A DNA stretch of 64,000 nucleotides from positions 1,302,001-1,366,000 of the forward strand of contig NZ_JABFTX010000001.1 in NCBI RefSeq assembly GCF_021404305.1, read 5' to 3'. The notes beneath the pieces are model-generated. The model did no database searches. It was not told the DNA's origin and worked only from the letters and a program-made list of their open reading frames with translations. The stretch is from Billgrantia ethanolica. Its GTDB lineage: Bacteria > Pseudomonadota > Gammaproteobacteria > Pseudomonadales > Halomonadaceae. Each line of letters opens with the position of its first letter. Positions within the stretch are counted from its first letter, which is position 1. Positions 8,192 through 17,820 of the stretch are shown here, one piece after another. The translations under genes were made by a program, and so were the position numbers.

Positions 8192-9280
8192 ATGCCGGAA
8201 AGCACCGCCTATCGCCCACCGTTCACGCTAACGCCATTAGCGCTCCGCCTTGTCGCGGAGATCAGCGAGGCTGTCGGGCGCTATGCGATCCTGGCCGAAT
8301 ACAGCCTCACTCCTCAGCTGCGTCGAGAGAATCGACTACGAACGATCCATGCATCGCTTGCCATCGAAAACAACACCCTCTCGCTGGAACAGGTCAGCGC
8401 TGTCATCGATGGCAAGCGTGTACTCGGCCATCCGCGAGAGATCCAGGAGGTGCGAAACGCATTCTCCGCGTATGAAGCCATGCCAGGATGGGAACCCGAC
8501 TCGCTGCAAGATCTGCTCAAAGCTCATGGCCTGCTGATGCAAGGGCTTGTCGATGATGCCGGCTGTTTTCGCGCTGGCGGAGTAGGCATCTACAAGGGCA
8601 ATGAACTGGTTCATATGGCCCCACCCGCTCCGCGAGTGCCTTTACTTGTCGAAAACCTTCTGACGTGGTTGGCCGGCACTGAAGAACACCCGCTGATTAC
8701 AAGCGCCGTAGTGCATTATGAACTCGAGTTCATCCACCCCTTTGCCGATGGTAACGGCAGGATGGGTCGCCTGTGGCAAACCTTGATTCTGCGTCGCTGG
8801 CGGCCACTGCTCGGCTATCTGCCTGTCGAGACGGTCATTCGCGACCGACAGCAGGAGTACTATGACACCCTGGCAGAAGCCGATCAGGCAGGAGAAGCCA
8901 CTCCTTTCATCGAGTTCATGCTCACCGCACTGCGCGACGCCTTTACGGAAGCGATTGAAAGCGAAGCCGGTGCTTTCTTCTCCACCATACGGCAGGATAG
9001 TTCTGTAGCCGACCCAGCTTGCGACCCAGTAGCCGACCCAGCTTGCGACCCAGTTGAAAGATTGGTGAAACTCCTCGCCGAAGGAGAAGCCGGCACGGCT
9101 GCTTTGATGGCTGCCCTTGGACTGAACCATCGCCCAACGTTTCGCAAGAATTACCTAACCCCCGCCCTTCATGGGGGATGGATCGAACCCACTCATCCTG
9201 AAAAACCCAACAGTCCCAAGCAGCGATACCGGCTGACAGCAAAAGCGAAACGCTGGCTGAAACAGCAGGAAAGCCCTTAG
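8192..9280 (+). CDS. Fic-domain protein (putative AMP-transferase) with C-terminal winged-helix-like region
   Basis: 362 residues. The Fic core motif HPFADGNGR is complete at 182-190, including the catalytic His and the phosphate-binding Asn/Arg. Upstream at 55-60 is SLAIEN, matching the (S/T)xxxE(G/N) inhibitory-helix motif of class II Fic proteins, so activity is probably self-restrained. The C-terminal part, after a duplicated linker, reads like a winged-helix module (LMAALGLNHRPTFRKNYLTP). Fic enzymes typically transfer AMP to a hydroxyl of a target protein. The target here is unknown. The gene stands alone, divergent from fliD2 and convergent with the MotB-like gene, so a flagellar role is not shown. 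Confidence 0.88.
   Translation: MPESTAYRPPFTLTPLALRLVAEISEAVGRYAILAEYSLTPQLRRENRLRTIHASLAIENNTLSLEQVSAVIDGKRVLGHPREIQEVRNAFSAYEAMPGWEPDSLQDLLKAHGLLMQGLVDDAGCFRAGGVGIYKGNELVHMAPPAPRVPLLVENLLTWLAGTEEHPLITSAVVHYELEFIHPFADGNGRMGRLWQTLILRRWRPLLGYLPVETVIRDRQQEYYDTLAEADQAGEATPFIEFMLTALRDAFTEAIESEAGAFFSTIRQDSSVADPACDPVADPACDPVERLVKLLAEGEAGTAALMAALGLNHRPTFRKNYLTPALHGGWIEPTHPEKPNSPKQRYRLTAKAKRWLKQQESP
9005..9052 (+). repeat. Exact 24-bp tandem duplication inside fic
   Basis: Two adjacent identical 24-base copies (9005-9028 and 9029-9052) encode VADPACDP twice. They sit in the linker between the Fic domain and the C-terminal region, are in frame, and are probably slippage-prone. Confidence 0.95.
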
Positions 9281-9288
9281 CTCTGCCG

Positions 9289-10329
9289 TCACCGCGCGTG
9301 AATGATCACTTCCACCCGACGGTTCTGGGCGCGACCCTCAACCGTCTCGTTGCTACCCAGGGGTCGGGTATCTGCCAGGCCTACCGCCCGCAAGCGCTGC
9401 GACTCGACGCCGGAACGCTCCAGCTCATGAACGATGGCGATGGCCCGAGCACTGGAGAGTACCCAGTTGGAGGGGAAATCGTTGGTCTGGATCGGCCGGC
9501 TGTCGGTGTGCCCCTCTACGGCCACCTCGCCGTCGTGGCGCTGGATCACCTCGACCAGGCGCTGAATCAGCGCCTCACCCTCTGCGGTAAGCTCGGCGGC
9601 GGCAGTGGGGAACAGCAGCCGGTCCTCTACGCGCAGCTTGATGCCCTCGGCAACACGGGTCGCCTCCACCCCTTCCAGGTCGGGCAGGTAAGGTGCATCG
9701 TGCAGGTCTTCATCCAACGACTGTTGCAGCAGCTGCGAAGCCGCAATGGCGGGCTCATCGATCTGCTGCATGCCGCCCGGGGGTCGGTCGGTCAGCACCA
9801 GGATGAAATCACCGCGCGAGTTGGGCAGGACATCGTTGGCCGCGAGTAGGGGCTGCAGCGGTGGCTGTAATGGCGCAAGCGTAGGCGGCGCCTGATGCTC
9901 CAGCAGGGCCAGCGGTGTTGGCGGCGCCATGAATGCGGGCAAAGCGGCAGGCGCCGGCAACACTCGACGCGGCAGGCCGGCCACGCCAAGCGCCGCTGCA
10001 ATGGCCGACTGGCTCAGCCGTCCGGTAACGGACCGGGGTGCCTCGGCAGAGGGCAAGGCAGCATCGACGGCAGGCGGGGCCTGGACCAGCTCACTGGGCA
10101 AAGGAATCGCGAAAGGCACCCGCGCCGCCAGCGACTCGCTCTCGGCATCGGTGCGACCGAAGCTGGAAAGGGTGAGAATCAGCACCATCAGCGCTACCAG
10201 CAAGGTCATGATGTCCAGATAGCCGATCATCCAGGCACTGTCCTGGTCGTGATCGTGATGACTGGGCAAGAGCGATTCGTGGCGCATGGGACCACGATGG
10301 TCGCCGCTGCTGGCTTGCAGGGGGCTCAT
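9289..10329 (-). CDS. MotB-like OmpA-family membrane protein (orphan)
   Basis: 346 residues. Near the N-terminus is a single membrane segment, MIGYLDIMTLLVALMVLIL, carrying an Asp at residue 39 in the position expected for the proton/sodium-binding Asp of MotB-type stators. A long Pro/Ala-rich stretch of about 150 residues follows. The C-terminus is an OmpA/MotB peptidoglycan-binding domain (VEGHTDSRPIQ, NWVLSSARA, NRRVEVII). No motA partner is adjacent. It may be a stator subunit working with a MotA elsewhere, or an envelope anchor. The start is uncertain: residue 15 is also Met and no strong ribosome binding site marks either one. Confidence 0.75.
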   Translation of the reverse strand: MSPLQASSGDHRGPMRHESLLPSHHDHDQDSAWMIGYLDIMTLLVALMVLILTLSSFGRTDAESESLAARVPFAIPLPSELVQAPPAVDAALPSAEAPRSVTGRLSQSAIAAALGVAGLPRRVLPAPAALPAFMAPPTPLALLEHQAPPTLAPLQPPLQPLLAANDVLPNSRGDFILVLTDRPPGGMQQIDEPAIAASQLLQQSLDEDLHDAPYLPDLEGVEATRVAEGIKLRVEDRLLFPTAAAELTAEGEALIQRLVEVIQRHDGEVAVEGHTDSRPIQTNDFPSNWVLSSARAIAIVHELERSGVESQRLRAVGLADTRPLGSNETVEGRAQNRRVEVIIHAR

Positions 10330-10431
10330 CGAAACGGTTTGTCATCCGAGGGGAGATGGCAGGCTAGCGTAACGGCTGGAGGCACTGAGTGAAACGGCGA
10401 AAAGCGCGATTCGCGAGCGCTTCCTCGGGCT

Positions 10432-12954
10432 TCAGCTGGTACTTTCGGGTAATCCGCTGCGTGACATCAGGTAGCGGCTGGCAAAGAGATCTGCCGGCAC
10501 CGCTCGGCCACTGAGATAGCCCTGGATCAGCTCGACCCCGTGACGCCCGAGAATCTCGCGCTGAGTCTCGGTTTCGACTCCCACGGCGGCCAGACGCAGC
10601 TCCATTTCACGTGCCAGCCCCGCCACGGCAGCGACGATAGCGGCACTGCCTTTCTGGCCGCTGTCCAGCCGCTGCACGAAACGCCGATCGATCTTCAACA
10701 TGGTGATGGGCAACTCATGCAGGTAGCCGAGCGCAGCATAGCCGGTGCCGAAGTCGTTGATGGCGACATCCCCTGCCAGGCGTCGCAGGCGTTTGAGCAC
10801 CACGGCGGCCTGCTGAGGTTTCTCGAGTAGGGTGCGTTCGGCGATCTCGAAGCCCAGCAGCCCGGGCTGCAGATTATGCTGCTTTAGCTTGGTCGCTACC
10901 CTTACGGGCAGGTCGGTCTGCCAGAACTGACGGGCGGAAAGATTGATGCTGATGGGTAGCGGCGCGGCACCGACGCCATTCCATGCGACCAGTTGGGCGC
11001 AGACCTGCTCCAGCATATATTCGTCCAACTGCGGCAGCAGCCCCGCACGCTCGACCAGCGTCATGATATCGACCGGCGGCACGCTGCCCAGCAACGGATG
11101 ATGCCAGCGCAACAGGGCCTCGGCACCGTACAGCCAGCCGCCTTCACGCTCGAAGATGGGCTGATAGTGCAGCTGCAAGCCTTCACCCGTGATGAAGGCA
11201 TCCTGCAAGGCCTTCTCGAGCGCTCGCTGGCGGTCGTCCTGCAGGTTCATCTCGTTGCGGTAGAGGCGATAGCCGTTGCGGCCTTCCTCCTTGGCCCGAT
11301 ACATTGCCACGTCGGCATTGTGCACCAGAGCTTCCGCTGTGGTCGCATCGTCCGGGTAGAGACTGATACCCAGGCTGCAGCCGATGCGAAACTCCTGGCC
11401 TTCGATCACGCAGGGCTCGCCCACGGCTTCCACCAGGCGACGCGCAATTCGGGTCACCTCGTCGACCTCCTCGAGATCGGGGAGCAGCACCAGGAACTCG
11501 TCACCGCCCAGGCGAGCCAGGGTGTCGTCTTCACGCAGACGCAGTTGCAGCCGTTCTGACATCATCACCAGCAGCTCGTCACCAAAGGCGTGGCCGAGCG
11601 CATCGTTGACCTCCTTGAAGTGATCGAGGTCGACGAAGATCACCGCCAGGCGGGTCTGATTGCGGTGGGCATGCCGAATCGCCAGCTCCAGGCGATCCTC
11701 CAGCAGGCGACGGTTGGGCAGGCCGGTGAGGGCATCGTAATAAGCCAGCTTGCGGATGCGCTCTTCGTTCTCACGCATATGGGTGATATCGCTGAACAAC
11801 GCCGCGTAGTGGGTCACCGCTCCGCTGTCGTCGGTGATCGCCGTGATGGTCAGCATTTCTAGATAGAGCTCGCCGCTCTTGCGCCGATTCCAGATCTCAC
11901 CCCGCCAGTAACCGCTGCGCTTCAATGCATCCCACATCTGGCCGTAGAAGGCAGCATCATGACGGCCCGATGAGAGAATCTCCGGGGTTCTGCCAATCGC
12001 TTCTTCGGCGGTATAACCCGTCATGTGGGTAAAGGCACGATTGACGAATTCGATCCGGTTGCCTGGGTCGGTAATGATGATGCCTTCCAGCGAGGAGTCG
12101 ATCACCCGCTCGGCCAGCTGCAGATTCTCTCGCGACTTGGCAAGCGCCTGATCACGCTGCTCCAGCGCCTCACGCAGATCCTGCATGTAAAGGTACTCGG
12201 CACTGGCCAGCATATCGCGAAAGCCCAGCAGCCCGACTACCTCATCGCTGTCGTCGAGCACCGCGAGATGGCGTACCCGGTGGTTCATCAACAGGTCACG
12301 GGCGGCAATCAGGGTATCGTCCTGATAAACCGTCAACAGTGGCCTGCTGGCCAGCCCGTCGATGGGCGTATTGCCCGGGTGGCGCGCCACGAACCGCACC
12401 AGATCGCGTTCCGTGAGAATGCCCAGCTCACCGTTCTCGCACTTCACTACCACGGCATCGCATTCGGATAGCCGCATCGAACGGGCCGCCTGGGCCAACA
12501 GCTGCGTGCCGTCGAGCACCAGAGCACGCTGACGCATCGCCGCCTGCACCTCGCGCAGACGCAGGTAGGGTTCGAGCCCCTGGTTCAGGGCGACATCCGT
12601 CTGCGACAGGATGCCGACCGGCGTCCCGGCATCATCGATTACCAGGAAGTGGCGCCGCCGTTCGGCGTTGAAGCGCAGCGCCGCTTCGCTGATCGACGTG
12701 GTGAGGTGCAGACTCGCTACCGGTCGGCTCATGACCTCCGAGACCGGCTGACGTACGGCATCCGGGTCGGCAAAATTGACGGCCAGCGCATCGTGCTCGG
12801 TCCAGATACCCAGCGGCTGTCCGGCCTTTACCACGATGATGGAGCTGCATTGACGCGCCGCCATGCGTTCTGCCGCCATCCACAGCGGCGTCTCGGGCTC
12901 GCAGGTGAGAAGCCCGGTCTGCATGATGCGTTCGATGGGTAGCTCTTGGCTCAT
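10432..12954 (-). CDS. Four-CBS, PAS, GGDEF, EAL protein (c-di-GMP signalling)
   Basis: 840 residues: two CBS pairs (about 10-135 and 140-265), PAS (about 285-395), GGDEF (about 410-570), EAL (about 585-830). The GGDEF motif (483-487) is intact and preceded by an RxxD inhibitory site (REDD), so diguanylate cyclase activity is plausible. The EAL domain keeps EAL at 612 and NLSARQF. However, the DDFGTG metal motif reads NDFGTG (Asn733), and the usual AEGVE reads AVGVE, so phosphodiesterase activity is doubtful. CBS pairs often bind adenine nucleotides or SAM, suggesting energy-state input. No membrane segment is seen. It lies between the MotB-like gene and flaG, a context that fits motility control. 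Confidence 0.9.
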   Translation of the reverse strand: MSQELPIERIMQTGLLTCEPETPLWMAAERMAARQCSSIIVVKAGQPLGIWTEHDALAVNFADPDAVRQPVSEVMSRPVASLHLTTSISEAALRFNAERRRHFLVIDDAGTPVGILSQTDVALNQGLEPYLRLREVQAAMRQRALVLDGTQLLAQAARSMRLSECDAVVVKCENGELGILTERDLVRFVARHPGNTPIDGLASRPLLTVYQDDTLIAARDLLMNHRVRHLAVLDDSDEVVGLLGFRDMLASAEYLYMQDLREALEQRDQALAKSRENLQLAERVIDSSLEGIIITDPGNRIEFVNRAFTHMTGYTAEEAIGRTPEILSSGRHDAAFYGQMWDALKRSGYWRGEIWNRRKSGELYLEMLTITAITDDSGAVTHYAALFSDITHMRENEERIRKLAYYDALTGLPNRRLLEDRLELAIRHAHRNQTRLAVIFVDLDHFKEVNDALGHAFGDELLVMMSERLQLRLREDDTLARLGGDEFLVLLPDLEEVDEVTRIARRLVEAVGEPCVIEGQEFRIGCSLGISLYPDDATTAEALVHNADVAMYRAKEEGRNGYRLYRNEMNLQDDRQRALEKALQDAFITGEGLQLHYQPIFEREGGWLYGAEALLRWHHPLLGSVPPVDIMTLVERAGLLPQLDEYMLEQVCAQLVAWNGVGAAPLPISINLSARQFWQTDLPVRVATKLKQHNLQPGLLGFEIAERTLLEKPQQAAVVLKRLRRLAGDVAINDFGTGYAALGYLHELPITMLKIDRRFVQRLDSGQKGSAAIVAAVAGLAREMELRLAAVGVETETQREILGRHGVELIQGYLSGRAVPADLFASRYLMSRSGLPESTS

Positions 12955-13282
12955 GTCGCCTCACTGCTGGCTGCTGCTCGATGCCTGGCTACAACGCCCC
13001 GAACCCAAGAGCATCCGCCTGTCATCTGCATGTTCGGGAGTGGCGCAGTCTAAATGTAGCCAACTGTTACAGCATTTTATCCGCTTGGCGTAACTTTGCA
13101 TCAACGAATGCCGAAAACCACCAACGCTGCGACAACACACCACCATGAAAAAAGTGACAATCTGCCCTAAAGACGGCTTTTCTTCGGCCGATATAACCTG
13201 TGGGAGAGGCTGTCTATGAACGGCCTTGGGGGAGATGCTGGGTGCCAGCATCAGCAGGACATATACAAAAGGAAAACAGTCA
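12955..13282. other. Divergent control region between the CBS-GGDEF-EAL gene and flaG
   Basis: About 330 bases with no gene. It contains the sigma-28-type flaG promoter at 13168-13194 and a weaker look-alike at 13091-13117 (TAACTTTG-N11-GCCGAAAA). I see no clear promoter for the leftward CBS-GGDEF-EAL gene. Confidence 0.6.
13168..13194 (+). promoter_or_regulatory. Sigma-28 promoter of flaG
   Basis: TAAAGACG (13168-13175), 11-base spacer, GCCGATAT (13187-13194). The -10 matches 7 of 8 and the -35 shares TAAAG with the consensus. It lies about 90 bases before the flaG ATG. Confidence 0.75.
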
Positions 13283-13648
13283 ATGTCTTCGCCACTGACC
13301 GACGCCACCAACGCTTTGAGCACGTCAGCACTGCACGACCTGACACCACGTCAGCGCAAGGAGAGCGTTCTGGCCTCCTTGCCCAGCGCCGGCTCCATGC
13401 TGGCCCAGGCCGAGAGCCACGCAATGGCGCCCAGCCAGGCCGACCTGGTGGAGCCAGTCCAGCGCATCAACGAAGTGTTGCGCCAATACGGTGTGGAATT
13501 CGAGCTCAACGATACGTCACGTGTCATTACCCGCATCGTGGACCGCGAGTCAGGAGACGTGCTGCGCCAGATCCCTTCAGAAGAGGTCTTGGCCATCGCC
13601 GATCGCCTTGACGAACTCAAGGGAAACCTGATCAGCCTGAAAGCCTGA
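13283..13648 (+). CDS. flaG: FlaG family flagellar protein
   Basis: 121 residues from the ATG at 13283, chosen because AAAGGA lies about 10 bases upstream; an in-frame earlier start at 13226 would fall outside that signal. The C-terminal half has the FlaG fold signature: INEVLRQYGVEFELNDTSR, then RIVDRESGDVLRQIPSEEV. The N-terminal part is disordered. FlaG proteins influence filament length in Pseudomonas, Vibrio and Campylobacter and often sit beside fliD. Here flaG is separated from the fliD pair by about 5 kb but appears to share the sigma-28 control. The gene converges with fliE. Confidence 0.9.
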   Translation: MSSPLTDATNALSTSALHDLTPRQRKESVLASLPSAGSMLAQAESHAMAPSQADLVEPVQRINEVLRQYGVEFELNDTSRVITRIVDRESGDVLRQIPSEEVLAIADRLDELKGNLISLKA

Positions 13649-13714
13649 TCTGAATGGCAGCCTCGATGATTCTCGAGCGCTGAAATAAGCGGCTAGCAAA
13701 AGGGCTTTCCAGCC

Positions 13715-14044
13715 TCAGACCTGCATGTTCATGACGTCACGATAGGCGGTAACCAGACGATTACGAACCTGCAGGCCCATCTGGAAGGCCACGCTGGCCT
13801 TCTGCATGTCGACCATGACGTCATTGAGCTCGACGTTGGGATCGCCGGCCTGAAAGGCCATGGACTTGGCGGCGGAAGTCTGCTGCAAGCGATTGATACG
13901 CTGAATCGAAGCCTGCAGCTCGCTGGCGAAGCCGCCCTGCCCCACCTGAGTGGAAACCTGCTGACCCTTGGCAACCGGCCCGCCGGCCTGGGCCGCCATG
14001 ACCTGCATTTGCGCCAGCGCCGACTGGATGGCAGGTGTAGTCAT
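13715..14044 (-). CDS. fliE: Flagellar hook-basal body complex protein FliE
   Basis: 109 residues from the ATG at 14044, which is preceded by GAGG at good spacing; an in-frame GTG lies three codons earlier at 14053. The C-terminal half carries the FliE signature (PNVELNDVMVDMQKASVAF, then QVRNRLVTAYRDVMNMQV). FliE joins the MS ring to the proximal rod and is the first rod protein exported. The gene is divergent from fliF, as in many enteric-type flagellar systems. Confidence 0.95.
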   Translation of the reverse strand: MTTPAIQSALAQMQVMAAQAGGPVAKGQQVSTQVGQGGFASELQASIQRINRLQQTSAAKSMAFQAGDPNVELNDVMVDMQKASVAFQMGLQVRNRLVTAYRDVMNMQV

Positions 14045-14340
14045 GTTCCGCACCTCATCTCGTATTGATTGGCAGGCTCATGCGGTCCTACCGGAATGTA
14101 GAGCAAGACTATCAGCTTGCGGCGCTTACCAAACGACCAATTGGAAGGTAAAAAAGGGGCTTTTCCCGCCTTTGGAGTGGATGGCGGCTCGCATAATAGC
14201 GTTCATCACAGTTGCGCCCCCTGTGGGCAGCCAGAACGCGGTGAACGGATGCAGTCGATGCCATCTTCCAGTAACACACTTCACGCAGCCCAGCGCGCGC
14301 CTCATGCAGTCGCCAAACGCGTGCCTATGCGGGGGCAAGC

Positions 14341-16074
14341 ATGAGTAACGGCGCCACGACGCAGGAGCGTCAGGATCCCTCAGCCAGCGGCTCTGCCGCA
14401 ATGGTCGAGCGACTCCAGCAACAGCTGCGAGGCAACCCCTTGATCGCCCTCCTGATCGGCGGCGCCGCGATGATTGCTATCGTGGTCGCGCTGCTGATGT
14501 GGGCGCGTGCACCTGAGTATCGCGTCCTCTACAGCAACCTTACCGAGGCCGACGGCGGACGTATCATCAGCGAGCTGGAAAGCCGCGGCGTGCCGTTTCG
14601 CTTCAGCGAAGGCGGCACTGCACTGCTGGTGCCCGGCGATGCCGTACACAGCCTGCGCCTGCAGCTGGCCGAACAGGGGCTGCCTCGCGGTGGCAACGTC
14701 GGCTTCGAATTGATGGACAACCAGGCCTTCGGCGTCAGCCAGTTTGCCGAGCAGGTCAATTTCCAACGCGGTCTCGAGGGCGAGCTGTCGCGCTCGATCG
14801 AATCCCTGGGCCCGGTGTCGCGCGCCCGCGTGCACCTGGCCATGGCACGCTCCTCGGTCTTCGTGCGCGACCGTGAACCCGCCAAGGCATCCATCATCGT
14901 CACTCTGGAGCCGGGCCGAGTCATGGGCGACGGCCAGGTCAGCGCCATCGTCCACATGGTATCCAGCAGCGTTCCCGATCTGACCGCAGAGAACGTCACC
15001 GTGGTCGATCAGAGCGGGCGCCTGCTTTCGCAAACCAGCTCCCAAGGACGCGGCCTCGATGCCACCCAGCTCGACTACATTGCCGAGGTGGAGCGCTCCT
15101 TCCAGCAGCGCATCGAGAACATCCTGGCGCCGATCCTCGGCCGCGAGAGCATCAGCGCCCAGGTCGCTGCCCAGATCGATTTCTCCCGACGCGAAGAGAC
15201 TTCCGAGCGCTTCGGCCCCAACCAGCCGCCCAACGAAGCCGCGATACGCAGCCGACAGTCGAGCCTTACCTACAACGGCGGCGACGGCATGGCACTGGGA
15301 ATCCCCGGTGCGCTAAGCAACACGCCGCCCGGCGTGGCCCCTTCGCCCATCGACCTGCCCACCGACGAAGACGGTGAGCTCACCGAAGAGGCACAGCAAA
15401 GCCTGCAGGCATTGAACAACCTGCGCCAGGATGACGTGGTCAACTTCGAGGTCGACCGCAACATCCAGCACATTCAGCACCGTCAGGGCGCGGTGACACG
15501 TCTTACCGCCGCCGTAGTCGTGGACTACCGCGAAGAGCGGAACGAAGACGGTGAATGGCAGCGTGTGCCGCTGAGTGAGGCCCAGATCGCTCAGATCGAG
15601 CGCCTGGTGCGTCAGGCCATCGGTTTCTCCCCGGCGCGTGGCGACGAAATCGAAGTGGTCAACAGCCCCTTCAGCCGCGACGTGGCGGAAACCGAAGAGT
15701 TCGAGTGGTGGCAGTCGCCCGAGGTGCATTCACTGGCTCTGACCATCGGCCGTTATCTGCTGGTGGCACTGGGCATACTTCTCGGTTACCTGCTGGTCCT
15801 GCGTCCGCTGATCAAGCGTCATACCGAGCAGCCCATGCTCGTCAGCGCCCCGGGCACCGGCCTGCAGGTACGCGTGGGCGACGACACTGAGCCGGCCGAG
15901 GGCGAACTGCAATCAGCCGAAGGCGAGGACGAACTGCGGCCGTACCAGAAGCCGAAGCGCAAGCGTCGCTCGTCGGCCTATGAAGACCATCTGTCCGAGC
16001 TGCGTGAGCTCGCCCAGGAGGATCCCCGCATGATCGCCATGATCGTACGCAGTTGGATGAGCAAGCATGAGTAG
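14341..16074 (+). CDS. fliF: Flagellar MS-ring protein FliF
   Basis: 577 residues. The first membrane helix is at about 38-60 ([20 protein letters not shown]), followed by ring-building domains ([27 protein letters not shown]) and a low-complexity periplasmic region. A second membrane helix at about 465-485 ([16 protein letters not shown]) precedes a cytosolic C-terminal tail that docks FliG. FliF forms the MS ring that houses the export gate. It is the first gene of a long plus-strand operon through fliR. Its stop overlaps the fliG start by 8 bases, implying translational coupling. Confidence 0.97.
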   Translation: MSNGATTQERQDPSASGSAAMVERLQQQLRGNPLIALLIGGAAMIAIVVALLMWARAPEYRVLYSNLTEADGGRIISELESRGVPFRFSEGGTALLVPGDAVHSLRLQLAEQGLPRGGNVGFELMDNQAFGVSQFAEQVNFQRGLEGELSRSIESLGPVSRARVHLAMARSSVFVRDREPAKASIIVTLEPGRVMGDGQVSAIVHMVSSSVPDLTAENVTVVDQSGRLLSQTSSQGRGLDATQLDYIAEVERSFQQRIENILAPILGRESISAQVAAQIDFSRREETSERFGPNQPPNEAAIRSRQSSLTYNGGDGMALGIPGALSNTPPGVAPSPIDLPTDEDGELTEEAQQSLQALNNLRQDDVVNFEVDRNIQHIQHRQGAVTRLTAAVVVDYREERNEDGEWQRVPLSEAQIAQIERLVRQAIGFSPARGDEIEVVNSPFSRDVAETEEFEWWQSPEVHSLALTIGRYLLVALGILLGYLLVLRPLIKRHTEQPMLVSAPGTGLQVRVGDDTEPAEGELQSAEGEDELRPYQKPKRKRRSSAYEDHLSELRELAQEDPRMIAMIVRSWMSKHE

Positions 16075-17071
16075 TGCCAAAGCGATGAGCGGCACTCGCC
16101 GCAGCGCCATCCTGATGCTGGCCCTCGACGAGGACAGCGCGGCTGAGGTGTTCAAGTTCCTCTCGCCCAAGGAAATCCAGCAGTTGAGCATGGAAATGGC
16201 GGAGATGGGGCAGGTCTCCCATGAAGACATGCAGCAGGTGATGCTGGAGTTCCACCGCGAGACCGAAGAGTTCATCGCCCTGAACCTCAACTCCAGCGAT
16301 CACATTCGTTCGGTGTTGACCAAGGCACTGGGCAGCGAGCGCGCCACCAGCATCATCGAGGACATCCTGGAGTCCTCCGGCTCCAGCAGCGGTATCGATT
16401 CCCTGAATCTGATGGAAGCCTCGATGGTGGCCGAGCTGATCCGCGACGAACACCCGCAGATCATTGCCACCATCCTGGTACATCTGGAGCGTCATCAGGC
16501 GGCCGATATCCTCGAGCTGTTCGACGACAAGCTGCGTAACGACGTGGTGTTGCGTATCGCCACCTTCAGCGGCGTGCAGCCAGCCGCCCTGCAGGAGCTG
16601 ACCGAGGTGCTCTCGGGTATGCTCGACGGCCAGAACCTCAAGCGCAGCAAGATGGGCGGTGTGAGGACGGCGGCCGAGATCCTCAACCTGATGAACTCTT
16701 CGCTGGAAGAGACCGCCATCGAGACGGTGCGCGCCCACAGCGAGGATCTGGCACAAAAGATCATCGACGAAATGTTCCTGTTCGAGAACCTCATGGATCT
16801 CGACGACCGCAGCATCCAACTGGTGCTCAAGGAGATCGACACCAACTCACTGGTAGTGGCACTCAAGGGCGCCCCCGAAGGGCTCATGGAGAAGTTCCTG
16901 CGCAACATGTCGCGCCGTGCCGCCGATCTCATGCGCGAGGACATGGAGGCCCGCGGGCCGATTCGCGTCTCGCAGGTGGAAGCCGAGCAGAAGGCCGTTC
17001 TGCAGGTGGTACGTCGCCTGGCCGACTCCGGCGAGATCGTGTTGAGCGGTGGAGACGACACCTATGTCTGA
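16067..17071 (+). CDS. fliG: Flagellar motor switch protein FliG
   Basis: 334 residues. FliG couples stator torque to the rotor and sets rotation direction with FliM and FliN. The middle domain carries the EHPQ motif at about 128 used for FliM contact. The C-terminal torque domain has the charged pattern [18 protein letters not shown] followed by RMSRR-type residues ([10 protein letters not shown]). The start overlaps fliF by 8 bases and the stop overlaps fliH by 8 bases. Confidence 0.97.
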   Translation: MSSAKAMSGTRRSAILMLALDEDSAAEVFKFLSPKEIQQLSMEMAEMGQVSHEDMQQVMLEFHRETEEFIALNLNSSDHIRSVLTKALGSERATSIIEDILESSGSSSGIDSLNLMEASMVAELIRDEHPQIIATILVHLERHQAADILELFDDKLRNDVVLRIATFSGVQPAALQELTEVLSGMLDGQNLKRSKMGGVRTAAEILNLMNSSLEETAIETVRAHSEDLAQKIIDEMFLFENLMDLDDRSIQLVLKEIDTNSLVVALKGAPEGLMEKFLRNMSRRAADLMREDMEARGPIRVSQVEAEQKAVLQVVRRLADSGEIVLSGGDDTYV

Positions 17072-17810
17072 GCGGGCGACCGGCTCGGAACGCCACGCGC
17101 CCTGGCGGCGCTGGCAGATGGACGAACTGCATGCCGAGCGCCCGGAAGAAAACGCCCGGCAGGCACTGGACCCGGCCGTGGAAGCCCGCCGCCGCGAGGC
17201 CTTTCAACGCCAGGCGGAACTGAAGGCGCTACGCGAGAAAGTGATGCAGGAAGCCCGCGAGGAGGGCTATCGCGCCGGCTTCGAGGAGGGGCGTCAGGCG
17301 GGGCATGCCCAAGGCCTGGATGAGGGTCGCCTGGTGGCCAAGGAAGAGCTCGCAGAGCGGGTACGTGACACCGTGTCGCCGCTGAAGCCATTGGCTGAGC
17401 AGTTCAGCGAGGCGCTCGAGCAGCTGGATGAGGAGGTTGCCAACGACCTGGTGGAGCTGGCTCTCGCCACTGGCCGCCAGCTCGCCGGCGAAGCGCTCAA
17501 GGCGCGCCCGCGTCAGGTGCTGGAACTGATCACGGCATTACTGCATACGGAGCCGCCGCTGGTGGGGCAACAGCGGCTGTGGCTGCACCCGCAAGATCAC
17601 AAGCTGGTCGAGGAGCACCTGGGCGCCGAGCTGGCCGCGGCCGGCTGGAAACTGCAGCCCGATACCCAGCTCACCCGCGGTGGCTGTCGGGTCACCAGTG
17701 CCAACGGTGAGCTGGATGCCACCTGGGAGACCCGTTGGCAGGCGGTGAAATCCCAGGTCAGACGTCGGCGCGTGACACCCACCGACGACAACAGCGACAA
17801 CGAAGAGTAG
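17064..17810 (+). CDS. fliH: Flagellar export ATPase regulator FliH
   Basis: 248 residues from the ATG at 17064, preferred over an in-frame GTG at 17049 because GGAG lies 10 bases upstream and the overlap with fliG then matches the neighbouring 8-base overlaps. FliH holds the FliI ATPase inactive and tethers it to FliN at the C ring. It contains the characteristic GxxxG-like helix ([20 protein letters not shown]) and a C-terminal FliH/HrpE-type domain ([15 protein letters not shown]). Confidence 0.92.
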   Translation: MSERATGSERHAPWRRWQMDELHAERPEENARQALDPAVEARRREAFQRQAELKALREKVMQEAREEGYRAGFEEGRQAGHAQGLDEGRLVAKEELAERVRDTVSPLKPLAEQFSEALEQLDEEVANDLVELALATGRQLAGEALKARPRQVLELITALLHTEPPLVGQQRLWLHPQDHKLVEEHLGAELAAAGWKLQPDTQLTRGGCRVTSANGELDATWETRWQAVKSQVRRRRVTPTDDNSDNEE

Positions 17811-17820
17811 AGACGGCGCA

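Noticed and set aside
13091-13117. Second sigma-28-like motif (TAACTTTG-N11-GCCGAAAA) upstream of flaG
   Set aside because: The -35 matches only 5 of 8 and the site lies 165 bases before the ATG. The site at 13168-13194 is better placed and has a better -10.
14045-14340. Possible sigma-54 promoter (TGGCAG...TGC) in the fliE-fliF gap
   Set aside because: The GG to GC spacing is 9 bases, not the required 10, and other sites point to an FlhDC/sigma-28 type flagellar cascade.
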